DNA of 64,000 bases from Clitopilus passeckerianus (GCA_944990035.1 CALYLX010000030.1:104723-168722); one strand, 5' to 3'. Positions 1 to 10,395 are shown, counted from the first letter of the stretch. Notes: generated from the letters alone by a model not told the origin. Made by a program: numbers and translations.

Positions 1-123
1 GAATCATCCAAGAAGCAAGTTTGAGGTGAGTCAGAATCTTGAACCATTCCGAGAGAGCGAGTGTAGATGAATTCTTGACCGTGAACAAGATTTTGCAAAT
101 CTAAGGGATTGGTGGTTAGCTTA

Positions 124-1742
124 CAGTGACTCAAACAATTGTCCCAATGTTTCACACTTTTTGAGTGTTTGGTTAATAACTTTAGACCAAGTACAAATAA
201 TACCAAAATGTAGGTGCATATCTAAAAGCTTTTGATCCCAGCTTCTAGAATATATAAAAATATTATAACTCCGATCATAACTGATGGAGATATAGTGCAA
301 ACAAAACAGAGAACATTGGGAAAATTATTTGGCTAGGTCCCTGAAATATACAAAATAAAGCAATTAGTACTTGGTATTGCCTCCCTTGGCCTTGAGTACT
401 GCACCTATCCTTCTAGGAATACTTTCAATTAAGTTCTGACATACTTCTGCTGGTATATCCTCCCACACAGCTGCAACTCTCTCCCAAACCTTTCAGACTC
501 CCTTAGCATGAGTTGGATGTTCATTAAGCTTTCGTTTGATATATTTCCAGAGGTGTTCAATAGGGTTTAGGTTAGGGGATTGTGCAGGCCAATCTAGAAG
601 ATCAATATCATTTGTCCTCCATCCACTCTCAGACTACATTAGATGTGTGCTTGGGGTCGTTGTTCTGCTGGAAAATCCCATTGTCTTCTGGAATGTCCAA
701 ATTCTCCATGCTGACAAGAAGCTGGGTGTCCAAAATATCCCAATACTGGAAGCGGTCCATGATACCCTCAATTTCTGAAAGTTGCACAACTCCATTCCAC
801 CCCATACAGCCCCATACCATGATGTTTCCTCCACCATGTTTTACTGTTTTTTTGACTTCTCTTAGAATCAGGCCCTGGCCCTTCTGTTTCCATGTCCATT
901 TCCTTCCATCTGACCCAATCCTATTGATCTTGGTCTCATCTGACCATACCACCCTTTTCCAGTCCTCCACAGTCCATTCCTTGTACTTGTGGCACCAAGC
1001 TACTCGTGCACTTCTTTGTTTAGCAGTAAACAATGGCTTTGGCTTCAACACAACGGCATAGAAATTGTTTTTCTTGAGTACGTTTCTGACTGTTGGTGAG
1101 GAGATAGGATTGGAGATAATGGTGTTGATGTGTTTGGTGACCTGCACAGCGTTAAGAGACTTGCCAGTGTTGAGTTGTGCCATAATAGCCCGTTCATCAG
1201 TAGAAGAAAGCTTGGTGGGGCGGCCAGAGGAGAGGCTAGAGCAGTTGGGACAGGTTTTTTGAAGTACCCTAGAGACAGTAGACTTGCCCACATTGAGTTT
1301 GGAGGCAATAGCACAAATAGAGTATTGATTAAAAGCTAGAGCAATGATATTTTCCTTTTGAGCAAAAGGAATAGGGTGCATGGTGGATTATGAGAAATTT
1401 AGAGCATTTCAGCTGCTTATATGTATGGCCAGCACTGCCATATGGCTGTGGTGTATAGCCTCATAGGCTATACTGCACTGCCAAAGGCTATGCGCACTGC
1501 AATAAGGCTGTTCTGGTATTTCTGAGGCACAGCCAAATAATTGTCCCAATGTTTCTCTGTTTTATTTGCACTATATCTCCATCGGTTTTGATCGGAGTTA
1601 TAATATTTCTATATATTCTAGAAGCTGGGATCAAATGCTTTTAGATATATACCTACACTTTAGCGTTATTTGTACTTGGTCTAAAGTTATTAACCAAACA
1701 CTCAAAAAGTGCGAAACATTGGGACAATTGTTTGAGTCACTG
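124..1742 (-). mobile_element. Tc1/mariner element, copy 1, with 212-bp terminal inverted repeats and TA target duplication
   Basis: The element begins CAGTGACTCAAACAATTG at 124 and ends with its reverse complement at 1742. TA dinucleotides lie at 122-123 and 1743-1744, the target duplication of Tc1/mariner elements. The inverted repeats are long, 124-334 and 1531-1742, and match at most positions. They enclose one minus-strand transposase. The insertion splits the hAT transposase remnant. This copy is clearly older than, or a different subfamily from, copies 2 and 3: its TIR tip reads TTGTCCCAATG where theirs reads TTGTCCGGATG or a close variant. Confidence 0.95.
364..1381 (-). pseudogene. 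Tc1/mariner DD34E transposase pseudogene (copy 1)
   Basis: Open from the ATG at 1381 down to a TGA near 629, giving 250 residues. The protein starts MHPIPFAQKENI, has a helix-turn-helix (IASKLNVGKSTVSRVLQ) and the first catalytic Asp in VVWSDETKINR. The normal frame continues to a TAA at 364-366 (GGNTKY). Compared with copies 2 and 3, three lesions are visible: an Arg codon after HTSNVV has become TGA; one extra A shifts the frame just downstream; and the second catalytic Asp is Asn (QQNNDPKHT where the others have QQDNDPKHT). It therefore could not catalyse transposition even if read through. It is the only one of the three copies that keeps the start ATG and an unbroken N-terminal DNA-binding half. 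Confidence 0.93.
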
Positions 1743-3194
1743 TATGTCAGTGGACCAAAGATGGACAACTTACTTTGTTGAGCATCGCTCAAACAGGTTG
1801 GATGGACTCTGCTACTTCATCATCACCATCTTCTGAAAGCTTGTCAAGACTTCTATCATCCTTGTTTTCACAATCCAGGCTCTCTTCAAGCTTTGCCAAT
1901 CCCTCCTTGGCCTCACTTGAACCTTTTGACCCATCAAACTGCCAGATTATCACCTTTGCAACAAGATTCAAAATGTGAAGGAAGCATCCAACACGTGCTT
2001 TCTCTACACAAAAGGCTGGGAGAAACTGAACCAGCTTTACTGTTATTTTATCGTTTGAAGATGTGTTGTCGCAAGTTATAGAGAGAATCCACGTTGATAT
2101 AATGGTGAGCTCAGATATGAATCATTTTGGTCTTCCAAAGCTTACTTTGTGATCAGTTCTATAGTCTTTCAGGATGTCGGAGAAGGTCTGTGCTAGGTTT
2201 ACCCCAGAATGTGATTTTTCTACCTCAACGATGTTGAGCAGGAAGGAGATAGGTACGCTGTTCTTTGCCAAATCCACTGTAATCACAACATAAGCCTTAT
2301 GATTGGTAGAGGTCCATCCATCAGTCCTGAAGCTCAAAGCACCATTGTAGTCCTACTTGATCGTTAATAGGTGCTCATGCCAAGGAATACATGACCAACC
2401 TGTAAGATTTACGCAATTCATGCCTTTGTCTTCTAAAAGACATCCTTGACATTGCACACTATGGTGGGGACTAAAAAGATATGATATACATGTAATAGAT
2501 GCCTGGTCTTTATCAAGCAGTGGAAGCCTTTATCTTCCACAATTGAGAAAGGCCGCATTGACTCTGCAACCCACTTCATGATCTCTGCCCTGCACGACAA
2601 TGGTTATATGGTGATGAAAAGACCAATGCATAAGTCCACCTACCAACTCTCCTCTGATGTATGCTGGCAGTGCATGTAGCTGACTACCCCTTTCTTTTCC
2701 AGATTTGAGAACATCGCAGCAATATTCCCATTCGGCATGTTTTTGAGCTTCTCCACTGCCTCTCACATCTAATGAAGATCCTTGATCTCATACGCCTTTG
2801 AAAATGCCTTCTTGCCCCAACACTTCTTCACACGGTTCTGTAAATTTGAGGTAGATCCCTTGTCGTTCATATCAAGATACTGCCTAATCTTGTGATTGCA
2901 CCCAACAGTAGCACATTTGAAAACATGGGATCGTCAGCCATTCACATTCTCAATAGTGGGGATTGTCTTGTAGAAGCTGTAAATAGATGAGTCCCAGCCT
3001 TCCATTAATCGAGCTGAACCACTACTAAGCCAATATTCTCAATATAGATGACCATACACATCTATCTCTGCCTCTGCTGTCTTGGTTTGAGGAGGGGATG
3101 AGCCCTTCCCAGCTGTGCTTGCCTTCGATCCTTTTGCTGTGGCTGCTGATTCAGCTTTCTTCCCTGCCCTGCCCTATCTGGTTTTTCCAAGGTT

Positions 3195-6003
3195 AATTCT
3201 ATTTTTCTCTAGTCAATGTCTGGATTGACTTGTCATAGCCAGGTTAGTCCAAGAACTGTTGGTATGGAGGGATGCAGCTTGGTGATTAGAAATTCGAGTT
3301 TTTGATGGCTGGTTCCCCCAAAAATGGGGTTCAGTGTGACTCTTTTGGTGACCATCTGTGTTGGGCTCTTGCCATCAAATGGGAATAGATGGACAGGTTC
3401 CTTGAGTTTGGTAGTCTCAAGCCCTAGTTGTATTTCCCATTCCTGGTCTACAAAGTTGTAGGGCATGCCACTGTTGATAAAAGTAGCGAATTCCTGTTGG
3501 TGTTTGGCTAGTGTTGTGTTAAAGAGAAATGAATGTGTTTCTTCTAAGGCTAGGGGTCTTGGTGGTTGGGAACTTGGTTGTTTGGTGGTTTTAATCTCTC
3601 TCTGCTCAGGTGCAAACCCCCAGGTGGCGTAGTATGGGATTGAGAAGGCTATGGCTACTAACAGCCAAGCAGTGCGTTCAAATGACATTGTTAACTCTTC
3701 CCAATTTATCTGGGGGTTGGCCTGTTGTAGCCATAGCACGCCTAGTACAATTTCAGCATTTGGGTGGAGGGTTGTGCATAGGAAGGTGGCTTTGTATTTC
3801 AGTCCATTTTCCAGAGTGTATCTGAGTAGAGAATTCTATGGCACCTGTGTCAGTGGGTTCTCCATCAAATAGAAGTAGTTTAATAGGCTTCTTGAGAGGC
3901 TTGAGTTTTAGGTTGAGGGTTTGGGTGGTTTCTTTGTTGATGAAATTGTCCGTAGTGCCACTGTCTACTAGCGCTGAGGTGCCTCTACTTTGCTCTATAA
4001 TAGTGGCATTCAGGTAGAAGGCTTAGGAATGTTGAGAGGATAGTGTGGCTGTTGGTTCTTCTGAGGGTTTTGAAATTACCACTCAGAAGTATGTGCTCGG
4101 GGGGTGTTCATTCAGATTCAGGGTTTCCCATCTATTTCCTGAATTGGGAGTTCATTTCTCTGGCCTTGGTTGTTGTTTGGGTTGGGTTTTTCATTTTCAT
4201 TAAACTCCCCTTGAAAGTTGAAGTCCTCTCCTTCCAAGATGAAAACAGCTCATCTCATGATATTGCTTTTGTATGCCTTGGGGCAGTCTTGAACGTAGTG
4301 GCCTTTCTGTCCACATAGCATGCATAGTCCCTCCCTCTAATGTCTTTCCTTTTCTTTGGAGGGAACTTTTATTCAAGCCGGTTCCTTTTTCAGTGCTACA
4401 GCTTAAAAAAAGGCATTGTTGTCAGGGTTTGTGGCCTCTTCTTCTTTTATAGAATTTAGACAACAATTCACGGAGCTGCTGGTGTTTGCAAATTTTGCTT
4501 GGGGGTCACTTTCAGAGCCTGAGTTTCTGTAGTTCTGGTAGTTTCCTCCCAATCGACCGTGTTGGGTCTGACCTCTTTCGTAACTACTTCTCCAGTATTT
4601 TTGGGTACTTTGTTCTGCCACTTCTTCCTAGTGTTTCTGGTTGATTCGGGCAGCCAGTTGGCATAGATTCTGGTAGGTTTCCGTGTGGGATACATATTAG
4701 AATGAGAATGTCGTGAATTTGTTTGGATAAGGATCTTTTTTAACTCAGAGCATAATGCTCTTTTTCCCCAGTCTGTCTCAAATGCTTCAGCTTCAAATTT
4801 CACAATCTATTGCATCAGAAAAATGTTCTACAGCTTAGTCTCTACTTAGGCTGCTTACTCAATGCTTGGACTATACTAAGCATTGAATAAGCAGTCCAAG
4901 TAATGACTAAGCTGTAGAACATTTTTCTAATATGGGAGAATTGGTTATCATGATGAACATTTGTTGCATTGCAGATTTGGCTTTCAGCTTCCTATTAGCT
5001 AGTCCAAACATTCTTCTAAATTCTTCCTCAAAAGTGTCCCACTCGCATAGGGCTAAATAGTTCTGATTCCACATGAGTAAGTTGATGAGGTGGTTCTGGG
5101 CGATGTCCTTGAGGTATGATATGACAAAGGAAACTCAATGTTTCTCTAGTTGGAAGGTGGTAGGTTTTGCATGGAAGTTGATAAGACACTCTGTGATGAA
5201 TGCCCTCCCCTTTCGGGGGTCTTTTCCCATAAAAGGTTCAGGTTTCCTCACATCCAATTTTGATTCTAAATTGAGGAGAGTTCGATCCTCATTTGTTTGT
5301 TGTATTTGTCTGCTTTCAACTTCAAAATCACTGCCTATATTCCCTGCTAAGATTTTTCTGTTGAGTGGCCCTCTAGGAGGTTTGTCAGCCCTTCCCCACT
5401 TGTCGAGGGCACTACCTCCTAGAGGCCTTCTACCTGGGAGTCCACCATATGGTGGCCAGTCTCCTAGTGGTCTTCTGTAACGAGGCCATCCTCCTGGTGG
5501 TCTATTTCCATTGGGTCCTCCTCCTGAAGGACCTTTGAAGTTTCTTAGGGGTCCACCACTGTCCTGGTTTCTATAAGGAGGATTTCCTCTGGGCAGATCA
5601 CTGTTTTCCCCTAAAAGAAACCAGCTATCATTCCTTGGGGAAGTTGGCCCACTGGTCCAATTTACAAACAGATATTAATCCCATTCATTCTCCAGGTGGC
5701 CAAGTTGGGTTTGCGGGTAGGAAAAGCCATGCATTTGGTTGGCATAGTGCAGTTGATTTGTTCTTCCCAGATGAGATGGCTTGTACTCTTGGAAAAAGGT
5801 CCTTTAGCATAGGTTTAGTTCTCTTTGCCAAGGGTTCGCAAAATGCTGATTGGGTTGTGGCAGTATTGGACCAGGTGGTTCTGATCAGATTCTTGATGGG
5901 ACCCTGGGTGTTGATAGAGTGCGTACAGGTCCTGCTGTAGCAACGGGTTGGGCCACTCGCTGGATTTCTGGGTCTGTTACATATTCAAGGCTTGGGGAGC
6001 GAG
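3195..6003 (-). pseudogene. gypsy-type gag-protease remnant with two tandem retropepsin-like domains
   Basis: Minus-strand reading from about 5620 gives a proline/glycine/arginine-rich linker, then a retrotransposon gag domain near 5290-4950 (KPEPFMGKDPRKGRAF, then WDTFEEEFRRMFG). The gag continues at 4803-4403 and ends with a CCHC knuckle at about 4340-4275 (CMLCGQKGHYVQDC). Two protease-like domains follow. The first (about 3985-3690) has ALVDSGTTDNFIN and, after a frameshift, VLGVLWLQQANPQINW. The second (about 3500-3200) has ATFINSGMPYNFVD and VLGLTWL. The second carries Asn where the catalytic Asp should be. Reverse transcriptase and integrase are absent; the unit stops against the hAT remnant near 3195. 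A foldback element interrupts gag at 4817-4928 and a copia LTR begins at 6004. Stops and shifts are scattered throughout. The part 5620-6003 is weakly gag-like only. Confidence 0.75.
4817..4928. repeat. 112-bp imperfect palindrome (foldback/MITE-like) inside the gypsy gag
   Basis: Two arms of about 53 bp, each beginning AGAAAAATGTTCTACAGC at its outer end, are reverse complements with about six mismatches. They are separated by a very short loop around ACTATA at 4870-4875. Gag coding similarity is present on both sides, so this is an insertion. I could not identify a convincing target-site duplication. It could be a tiny non-autonomous DNA transposon or a foldback by-product. Confidence 0.8.
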
Positions 6004-6151
6004 TGTTGGAATATTGACGCATCTGGACATGTGACACATCACATGATATCACCTGACATGGCATGTGACTAGGGTCTAGGGTTATTCCGTGACTCATATG
6101 ATATGTCATACATTGCGTCATATATGACTTTATTATACACCATTATTACTA
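6004..6151 (+). mobile_element. 5' part of a copia LTR, cut by mariner copy 2
   Basis: Begins TGTTGGAATATTGACG and matches the first 148 bp of the solo LTR at 13630 and the first part of the LTR at 16700. It abuts the gypsy remnant on its left, so the LTR inserted there. It stops at 6151 where mariner copy 2 begins, inside the LTR sequence ATTACTATA. The remaining LTR sequence does not follow on the far side of the mariner. Confidence 0.88.
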
Positions 6152-7773
6152 TAGTGACTCAAACAATTGTCCGGATGTTTCGCACTTTTTGAGTATTTGC
6201 TTAATAGCTTTTGCTATACTAAGGTTTGAATTATAGTGTTGGTACATAAAACAAAGCATTTGATCTCTGCTACAAGAATATATAAAGGTTACGTAATCCG
6301 GATCAAAGCCCGTTGAGATATAGTAGAAACAAGTCAGAGATACATTTGGACAATTATTTGACTATGTACATTAGATATATAAAATTCAGCCATTAGTACT
6401 TGGTATTGCCTCCCTTTGCATTAAAGACTGCTTCTATCCTTCTGGTCATACTTTCTATTAAGTTCTGACACACCTCTGGTGGTATATTCTCTCATACCTC
6501 TGCAACTCTCTCCCAAACTTCAAAAACCCCCTTAGCGTAAGTTGGATATTCATTAAGCTTTCTTTTGATATGGTCCCAGAGGTGTTCTATAGGGTTGAGG
6601 TCAGGAGACTGTGCTGGCCAGTCTGGGAGGTCAATATCATTGTCTTCCATCCACACCCGGACCACATTAGAGGTGTGCTTGGGGTCGTTGTCCTGCTGGA
6701 AAATTCTTTTGTCCTCGGGAATGTCCAAATTCTCCATGCTGACCAGCAGCTGCTGGTCCAAAATGTTCCGATATTGGAAGCGGTCCATAATGCCCTCAGC
6801 CTCTGCAAGTTGCCCCACTCCATTCCACCCCATACACCCCCATACCATGATGCTTCCTCCTCCATGTTTAACCGTTTTTTTTATCTCCCTAGGAATAAGG
6901 CCCTGGCCCTTCTGTTTCCATGTCCATTTCCTTCCATCTGACCCAATTCTATTGATCTTGGTCTCATCTGACCATACCACCCTCTTCCAGTCCTCTACAG
7001 TGCGTTCCTTGTGCTTGTGGCACTATGCTACGCGCGCCTTTTTTTGAGCAGAAGTAAGCAAGGGCTTTGGCTTCAACACAACAGCATAGAAATCATTTTT
7101 CTTGAGTACATTTCTAACTGTTTGCGGGGAGGCAGTGTTGGAAATGATGGTGTTAATGTGTTTGGTGACCTGCACAGCATTAGTGTGCATCTGCCATGGT
7201 TGAATTGTGCCAGAACAGCTCGTTTATCAGTAGGGGTGAGCTTAGAAGGGCAGCCAGAAGAAGGTTTAGAGCAGTTGGGACAGATTTCTTGAAGCACTGT
7301 AGCCACAGTAGACTTGCCTACATTGAGTTTGGAGGCAATAGACCAGACAGAGTAATTGATAGAAGCCAGAGAAATAATGTTTTCCTTCTGAGCAGATGGA
7401 ATAGGCCGTATGGTAAATTGTGGGGATCTGATAGCATTTCAGCTGCTTATATGTATTGCAAACACAGCCATATGGCTGTAGTGCATAGCCTCTAAGGCTG
7501 TGCTACACTGCCAAGGGCTATGCACACTGCAATTGGGCTGTGTCTGTGTTTCTAGAAGCACAGTCAAATAATTGTCCAGATGTATCTCTGACTTGTTTCT
7601 ACTATATCTAAACGGACCTTGATCCGAATTACGTAACTTTTATATATTCTTGTAGCAGAGATCAAATGCTTTGTTTTATGTACCAACACTATAACTCAAA
7701 CTTTAGTATAGCAAAAGTTATTAAGCAAATACTCAAAAAGTGCGAAACATCCGGATAATTGTTTGAGTCACTG
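6152..7773 (-). mobile_element. Tc1/mariner element, copy 2 (minus orientation), left arm of a large inverted repeat
   Basis: Long terminal inverted repeats like those of copy 1, with TA at 6150-6151 and 7774-7775. The left tip reads TAGTGACTC where the consensus is CAGTGACTC. The sequence is nearly identical to copy 3 in opposite orientation, sharing even private variants such as AATTATCCGG in one TIR. The two flanks do not belong to one insertion site. The left flank is forward-oriented LTR around position 148; the right flank is reverse-oriented LTR, matching the left flank of copy 3. Confidence 0.93.
6393..7411 (-). pseudogene. Tc1/mariner transposase pseudogene (copy 2)
   Basis: The longest open part, 6980-6492, encodes 162 residues with all three DD34E positions: Asp in VWSDETKINR, Asp in QQDNDPKHTS, and Glu in SPDLNPIEHLW, 34 residues after the second Asp. 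Upstream, the start codon is ATA instead of ATG, two extra bases shift the frame around 7190-7210, and a Trp codon before CHKHKERTVEDW is TAG. Downstream, a Trp codon after RVAEV is TGA, followed by the expected ending GGNTKY. It is non-functional, with the same lesions as copy 3. Confidence 0.92.
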
Positions 7774-8009
7774 TATGACATATCATATGAGTCATGGAAT
7801 AACCCTAGACCCTAGTCACATGCTGTGTCAGGTGATATCGCGGTCACATGTCCAGACACGTCAATATTCCAACACACCCCCATGAAGATGAAGAAACTTG
7901 TCTAAGTCTTCACAGATTGACGATAGAATTCTAATCCCAGATTAGATCTATGTCACACAAACTTGATCTTATCCAAATTCTTGGTAAGCAAGTCAGCTGT
8001 GTTTTCTTC
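7774..8009 (-). mobile_element. Inverted fragment of the copia 3' end (LTR start plus internal end)
   Basis: Reverse complement of 16565-16800 over its whole 236 bp. Bases 7774-7874 are the first 101 bp of the LTR in reverse. Bases 7875-8009 are the polypurine region and the last codons of the copia RNase H reading frame (encoding ENTADLLTKNLDKI). The match stops abruptly at 8009/16565, and pogo-like coding sequence starts on the other side. Confidence 0.92.
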
Positions 8010-9830
8010 ATTCAAACCCTACCTCGCTCTCGGCAAAAAGGGTTCGCATTGTCACCAGGCCCAACATTGAATTATGCCTGGTATACTGGACCAGGCATAT
8101 AGAGGCAAAGAAGGAACACGTCTCAGGCCCGATGCTCACTGCCAAACATAGGGATTTTGAAGAAAGGCTCAATGTTCTGCTGGTGCAGCGATTGAGAAGT
8201 GAAGATTGGGTCTGGAAGTTCTGCAAACGTATGTCATTGACATCATCATTTCATTTCTGAGGAGGTTGATCTCCATTTCCGGTTACAGATTGAAGAATTG
8301 GCGCAGACATGGAGAGGCCGGTTCTGTGAATCTCACTCTTGTTGAGACTGAGTGCAATAGAGTTTCTCTCAGGCTTGCATCCTATAAGCTGTGTGACCAA
8401 CTGAACTTTGACGAGTCGGCCTGGTATCCATTGTAAGTCAATAAAGCTTCTTGTGAGAGGTGAGACTCATTTCATTTCATCAGAGCACCTCCAGGTGATC
8501 ATGGCTTAGTGCGCAAGCAAATGTCAGGGAAAAAGTCAAGCAAATTCCGTATCACGCTTGGGTTTTTAGTGAATGCAGACGGTTCTGAGAGATGGCCAAT
8601 TTTTTTCATTGGAAAAGCGAAGTGTCCCCACTGTTTCCGTAACATACCCCCTGGGAGGAGGGGGTTTTACTACCAGAATAATAAAACAGTGTGGATGACT
8701 TCAAATTTCTTTGAAATATCAGTGTTGTGCCTTCAATCCCCCGTTAATAGCAATAACCAACAATCCTTTCTGACAGTTACATTAAGGAGATCGATGACTA
8801 TTTCCGGAAAGAAGATCGCAAAGTTTGCATGACCCTGGACAACTTCTCTGGCCACACGATCACATACCAGCTGACCAATATTGAGCTTCTTTTCTTTGAG
8901 CCTAACCTTATGCCCTTTGTCCAGCTGCTTGATGCCAGTATCATCAGGTGCTTCAACGCCCATTATCGACATGCTTACTGTATGCGCGCCATCGAAAAAG
9001 ATGCAAATGGAGCAAATAACATTTGGGAAATAGATCTTCTCAAAGCCTTTGAGATGGCTGTGGAGGCCTGGGGCATAGTCAGCCCTACAACGATTCAGAA
9101 TTGCTGGAATCATGCTGGAATCCAAAGGTAATGTTATCTTCATTTACGTACAACTAAGAACATTCCTGACATTCTATTAATTAATTTAAGGGACCCCAAG
9201 ACGATCACTGCTCAGCAGTCCCAGTCTCTCAGATTAGCAGATCCCAAGGCATGGGAGATCATTGAGCAGTTTGCTTAGGGAGATGGCAAGGATGCACTCA
9301 CCCTCCCTGCTGCTGAAAAACTCCTTAAAGTCTGCTTGGGTGCTTGCTACAAGTGGGAGGAGTGGAAACCGGCCTTTGATGCCATCCTCAAGGCCGAAGG
9401 TGACCTTCTCAAAGCTGTCAAGAGTATTGATGAAATACGAGAAAAGGCCCTGAACCAGCTGTCTGGCGCCACTCAAGTCCAACCAACCCTTGCAACCACT
9501 GATGCTCTCACTGAAATCGAAGATCAGTTGATGAAATCGATCGCCACCCTCCAGGAAAAAAATCAAATCAGAGGCAAACTGCCGACTTTGGAGGAGCTGG
9601 TGGATCTGGAGGGAGAAAAAAAGGTCGGTGAAGATGAATTCGAGTTCCCAGGTGGGGATGCAGAGATTGTCGAGAGAGCAGTAGAGTCGAAGGAGGACAG
9701 ACAAATGGAGGAGGAGGCTGAGAAAGGGTCTAATGACAAGCTCAAAGACCCGTCAATTGATCCTATTCCTCAACAGGAACGTAAGTGGATCGAGATGTGT
9801 AGAGAACTCGAGTGTGTATCAAAGCAGTAG
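8010..9830 (+). pseudogene. pogo/CENP-B-like DDE transposase gene, nearly intact but broken
   Basis: Order from the left: a CENP-B/Tc5-type DNA-binding block at about 8060-8230 (IELCLVYWTRHIEAKKEHV, then GPMLTAKHRDFEERLN and WKFCKR); then RRHGEAGSVNLTLVET and the first catalytic Asp in NFDESAWYPL. The DDE_1 core continues with KQMSGKKSSKFRITLGF and VNADGSERWPIFFIG, the second Asp in LDNFSGHTI, and the third in LLDASIIRCFNAHYR, 30 residues later. A long acidic coiled-coil-like C-terminus ends in a TAG at 9828-9830. An intron (GTAAGT...CAG, about 8433-8484) joins YPL to APPGDHGL, and another is likely at about 8719-8785. One stop (TAG near 9278) and a damaged junction near 8230-8290 argue for a pseudogene. 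No terminal repeats were found around it. Confidence 0.78.
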
Positions 9831-10130
9831 CTTCGAAGTTTTCAGGCTCATTTGCACAAGAAACAGCTTGGTAACATACACCAAGCCTCGCTTTTAGACA
9901 TATGGAGCCATCAGACTTCTTAGATGTATTTTTATTACCATTACATACTTGATAATACATTATAAATGCTCTATTTATTTGTGAAATCCATTCACAACGC
10001 TTTCACAACACTCACTCAGGTGTGACATCACCCTAGTCACTTATGCATGACATATCTCTCCACGCACAAGGTCTGTTAATGCATGGCCAAGGCCGCTAAC
10101 AGACGTTACCCATTATGAGATAGTCGACTG
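9831..10130. other. Unassigned 300-bp spacer
   Basis: AT-rich and without a credible reading frame. It lies between the pogo-like gene and the last 30 bp of the copia 5' LTR. It does not resemble the LTR copies elsewhere in the window. I see nothing else in it. Confidence 0.5.
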
Positions 10131-10160
10131 TAGTAGTTGCACTTCCCTACCTGCTCAACA
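10131..10160 (+). mobile_element. Last ~30 bp of the copia 5' LTR
   Basis: TAGTTGCACTTCC followed by CTGCTCAACA matches the end of the solo LTR (ending at 14018). It is directly followed by the primer-binding site. The rest of this LTR has been replaced by the 6152-10130 sequences, or 6004-6151 is its displaced front part. Confidence 0.75.
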
Positions 10161-10172
10161 GGTTATGGGCCC
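10161..10172 (+). other. Copia primer-binding site resembling a half-tRNA-iMet site
   Basis: GGTTATGGGCCC begins exactly at the LTR/internal boundary. It is the complement of GGGCCCATAACC, the anticodon stem-loop of eukaryotic initiator tRNA-Met (CAT anticodon). Copia-type elements are known to prime from an internally cleaved initiator tRNA, so this fits that mode rather than priming from the tRNA 3' end. The initiator tRNA of this organism is not in the window. Confidence 0.65.
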
Positions 10173-10395
10173 TAGTGACCATCTGAGCTATTGACTTTGT
10201 CGTTGTGCTCGATGTGCAACTAGGTGCAACACCTTGAGCTCATTGTTGTGAGCATCTTCAGATGCACCTTCAATAGTCAGTGCTCAGGTAGCTCTATACC
10301 ACATGGCATAGAGATCCTAGCTCGTTGAGCACAGCAGTGGCAGCAACACTGTTACATGTGTTCTACACAATACTAACATGTTGTTTGACAGAACA

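Larger units (their letters stand above)
1..3194 (-). pseudogene. hAT-family transposase remnant, split by a mariner insertion, running off the left edge
   Basis: Read on the minus strand, about 2945-2790 encodes a BED-type zinc finger (CATVGC, then HKIRQYLD and VKKC). The hAT core follows at 2337-2122 with FRTDGWTSTNHKAYV and SHSGVNLAQTFSDIL, and the block ILSITCDNTSSND continues toward 2030. Downstream pieces at 1971-1789 (LNLVAKVIIWQFDGSKG) and, beyond the mariner, at 121-1 (NSSTLALSEWFKIL) keep the usual hAT order, so the mariner at 124-1742 sits inside this gene. Many stops and frameshifts break the reading frame between 2350 and 2800, so it is dead. The C-terminal dimerisation domain would lie beyond the left edge. 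An N-terminal low-complexity stretch reaches about 3190, where gypsy sequence begins. The family call rests on motif recognition only; the exact N-terminal boundary is uncertain. Confidence 0.8.
6152..8009. repeat. Left arm of a ~1.86-kb near-identical inverted repeat (partner 16565-18420)
   Basis: Mariner copy 2 plus 236 bp of copia sequence is repeated in opposite orientation at 16565-18420. I saw only a handful of substitutions, for example C to T in the left TIR tip. The spacer between the arms is about 8.6 kb. Confidence 0.9.

Noticed and set aside
6565..7047. Plus-strand 160-residue frame, repeated at 18007-17525 on the other strand
   Set aside because: Antisense shadow of the mariner transposase; it lacks any domain and is duplicated only because the mariner is.
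9980..10160. Possible 181-bp LTR of another family (TGTGAA...CAACA)
   Set aside because: No second copy in the window and no matching LTR at the other end of the element; only the last 30 bp match a known LTR.
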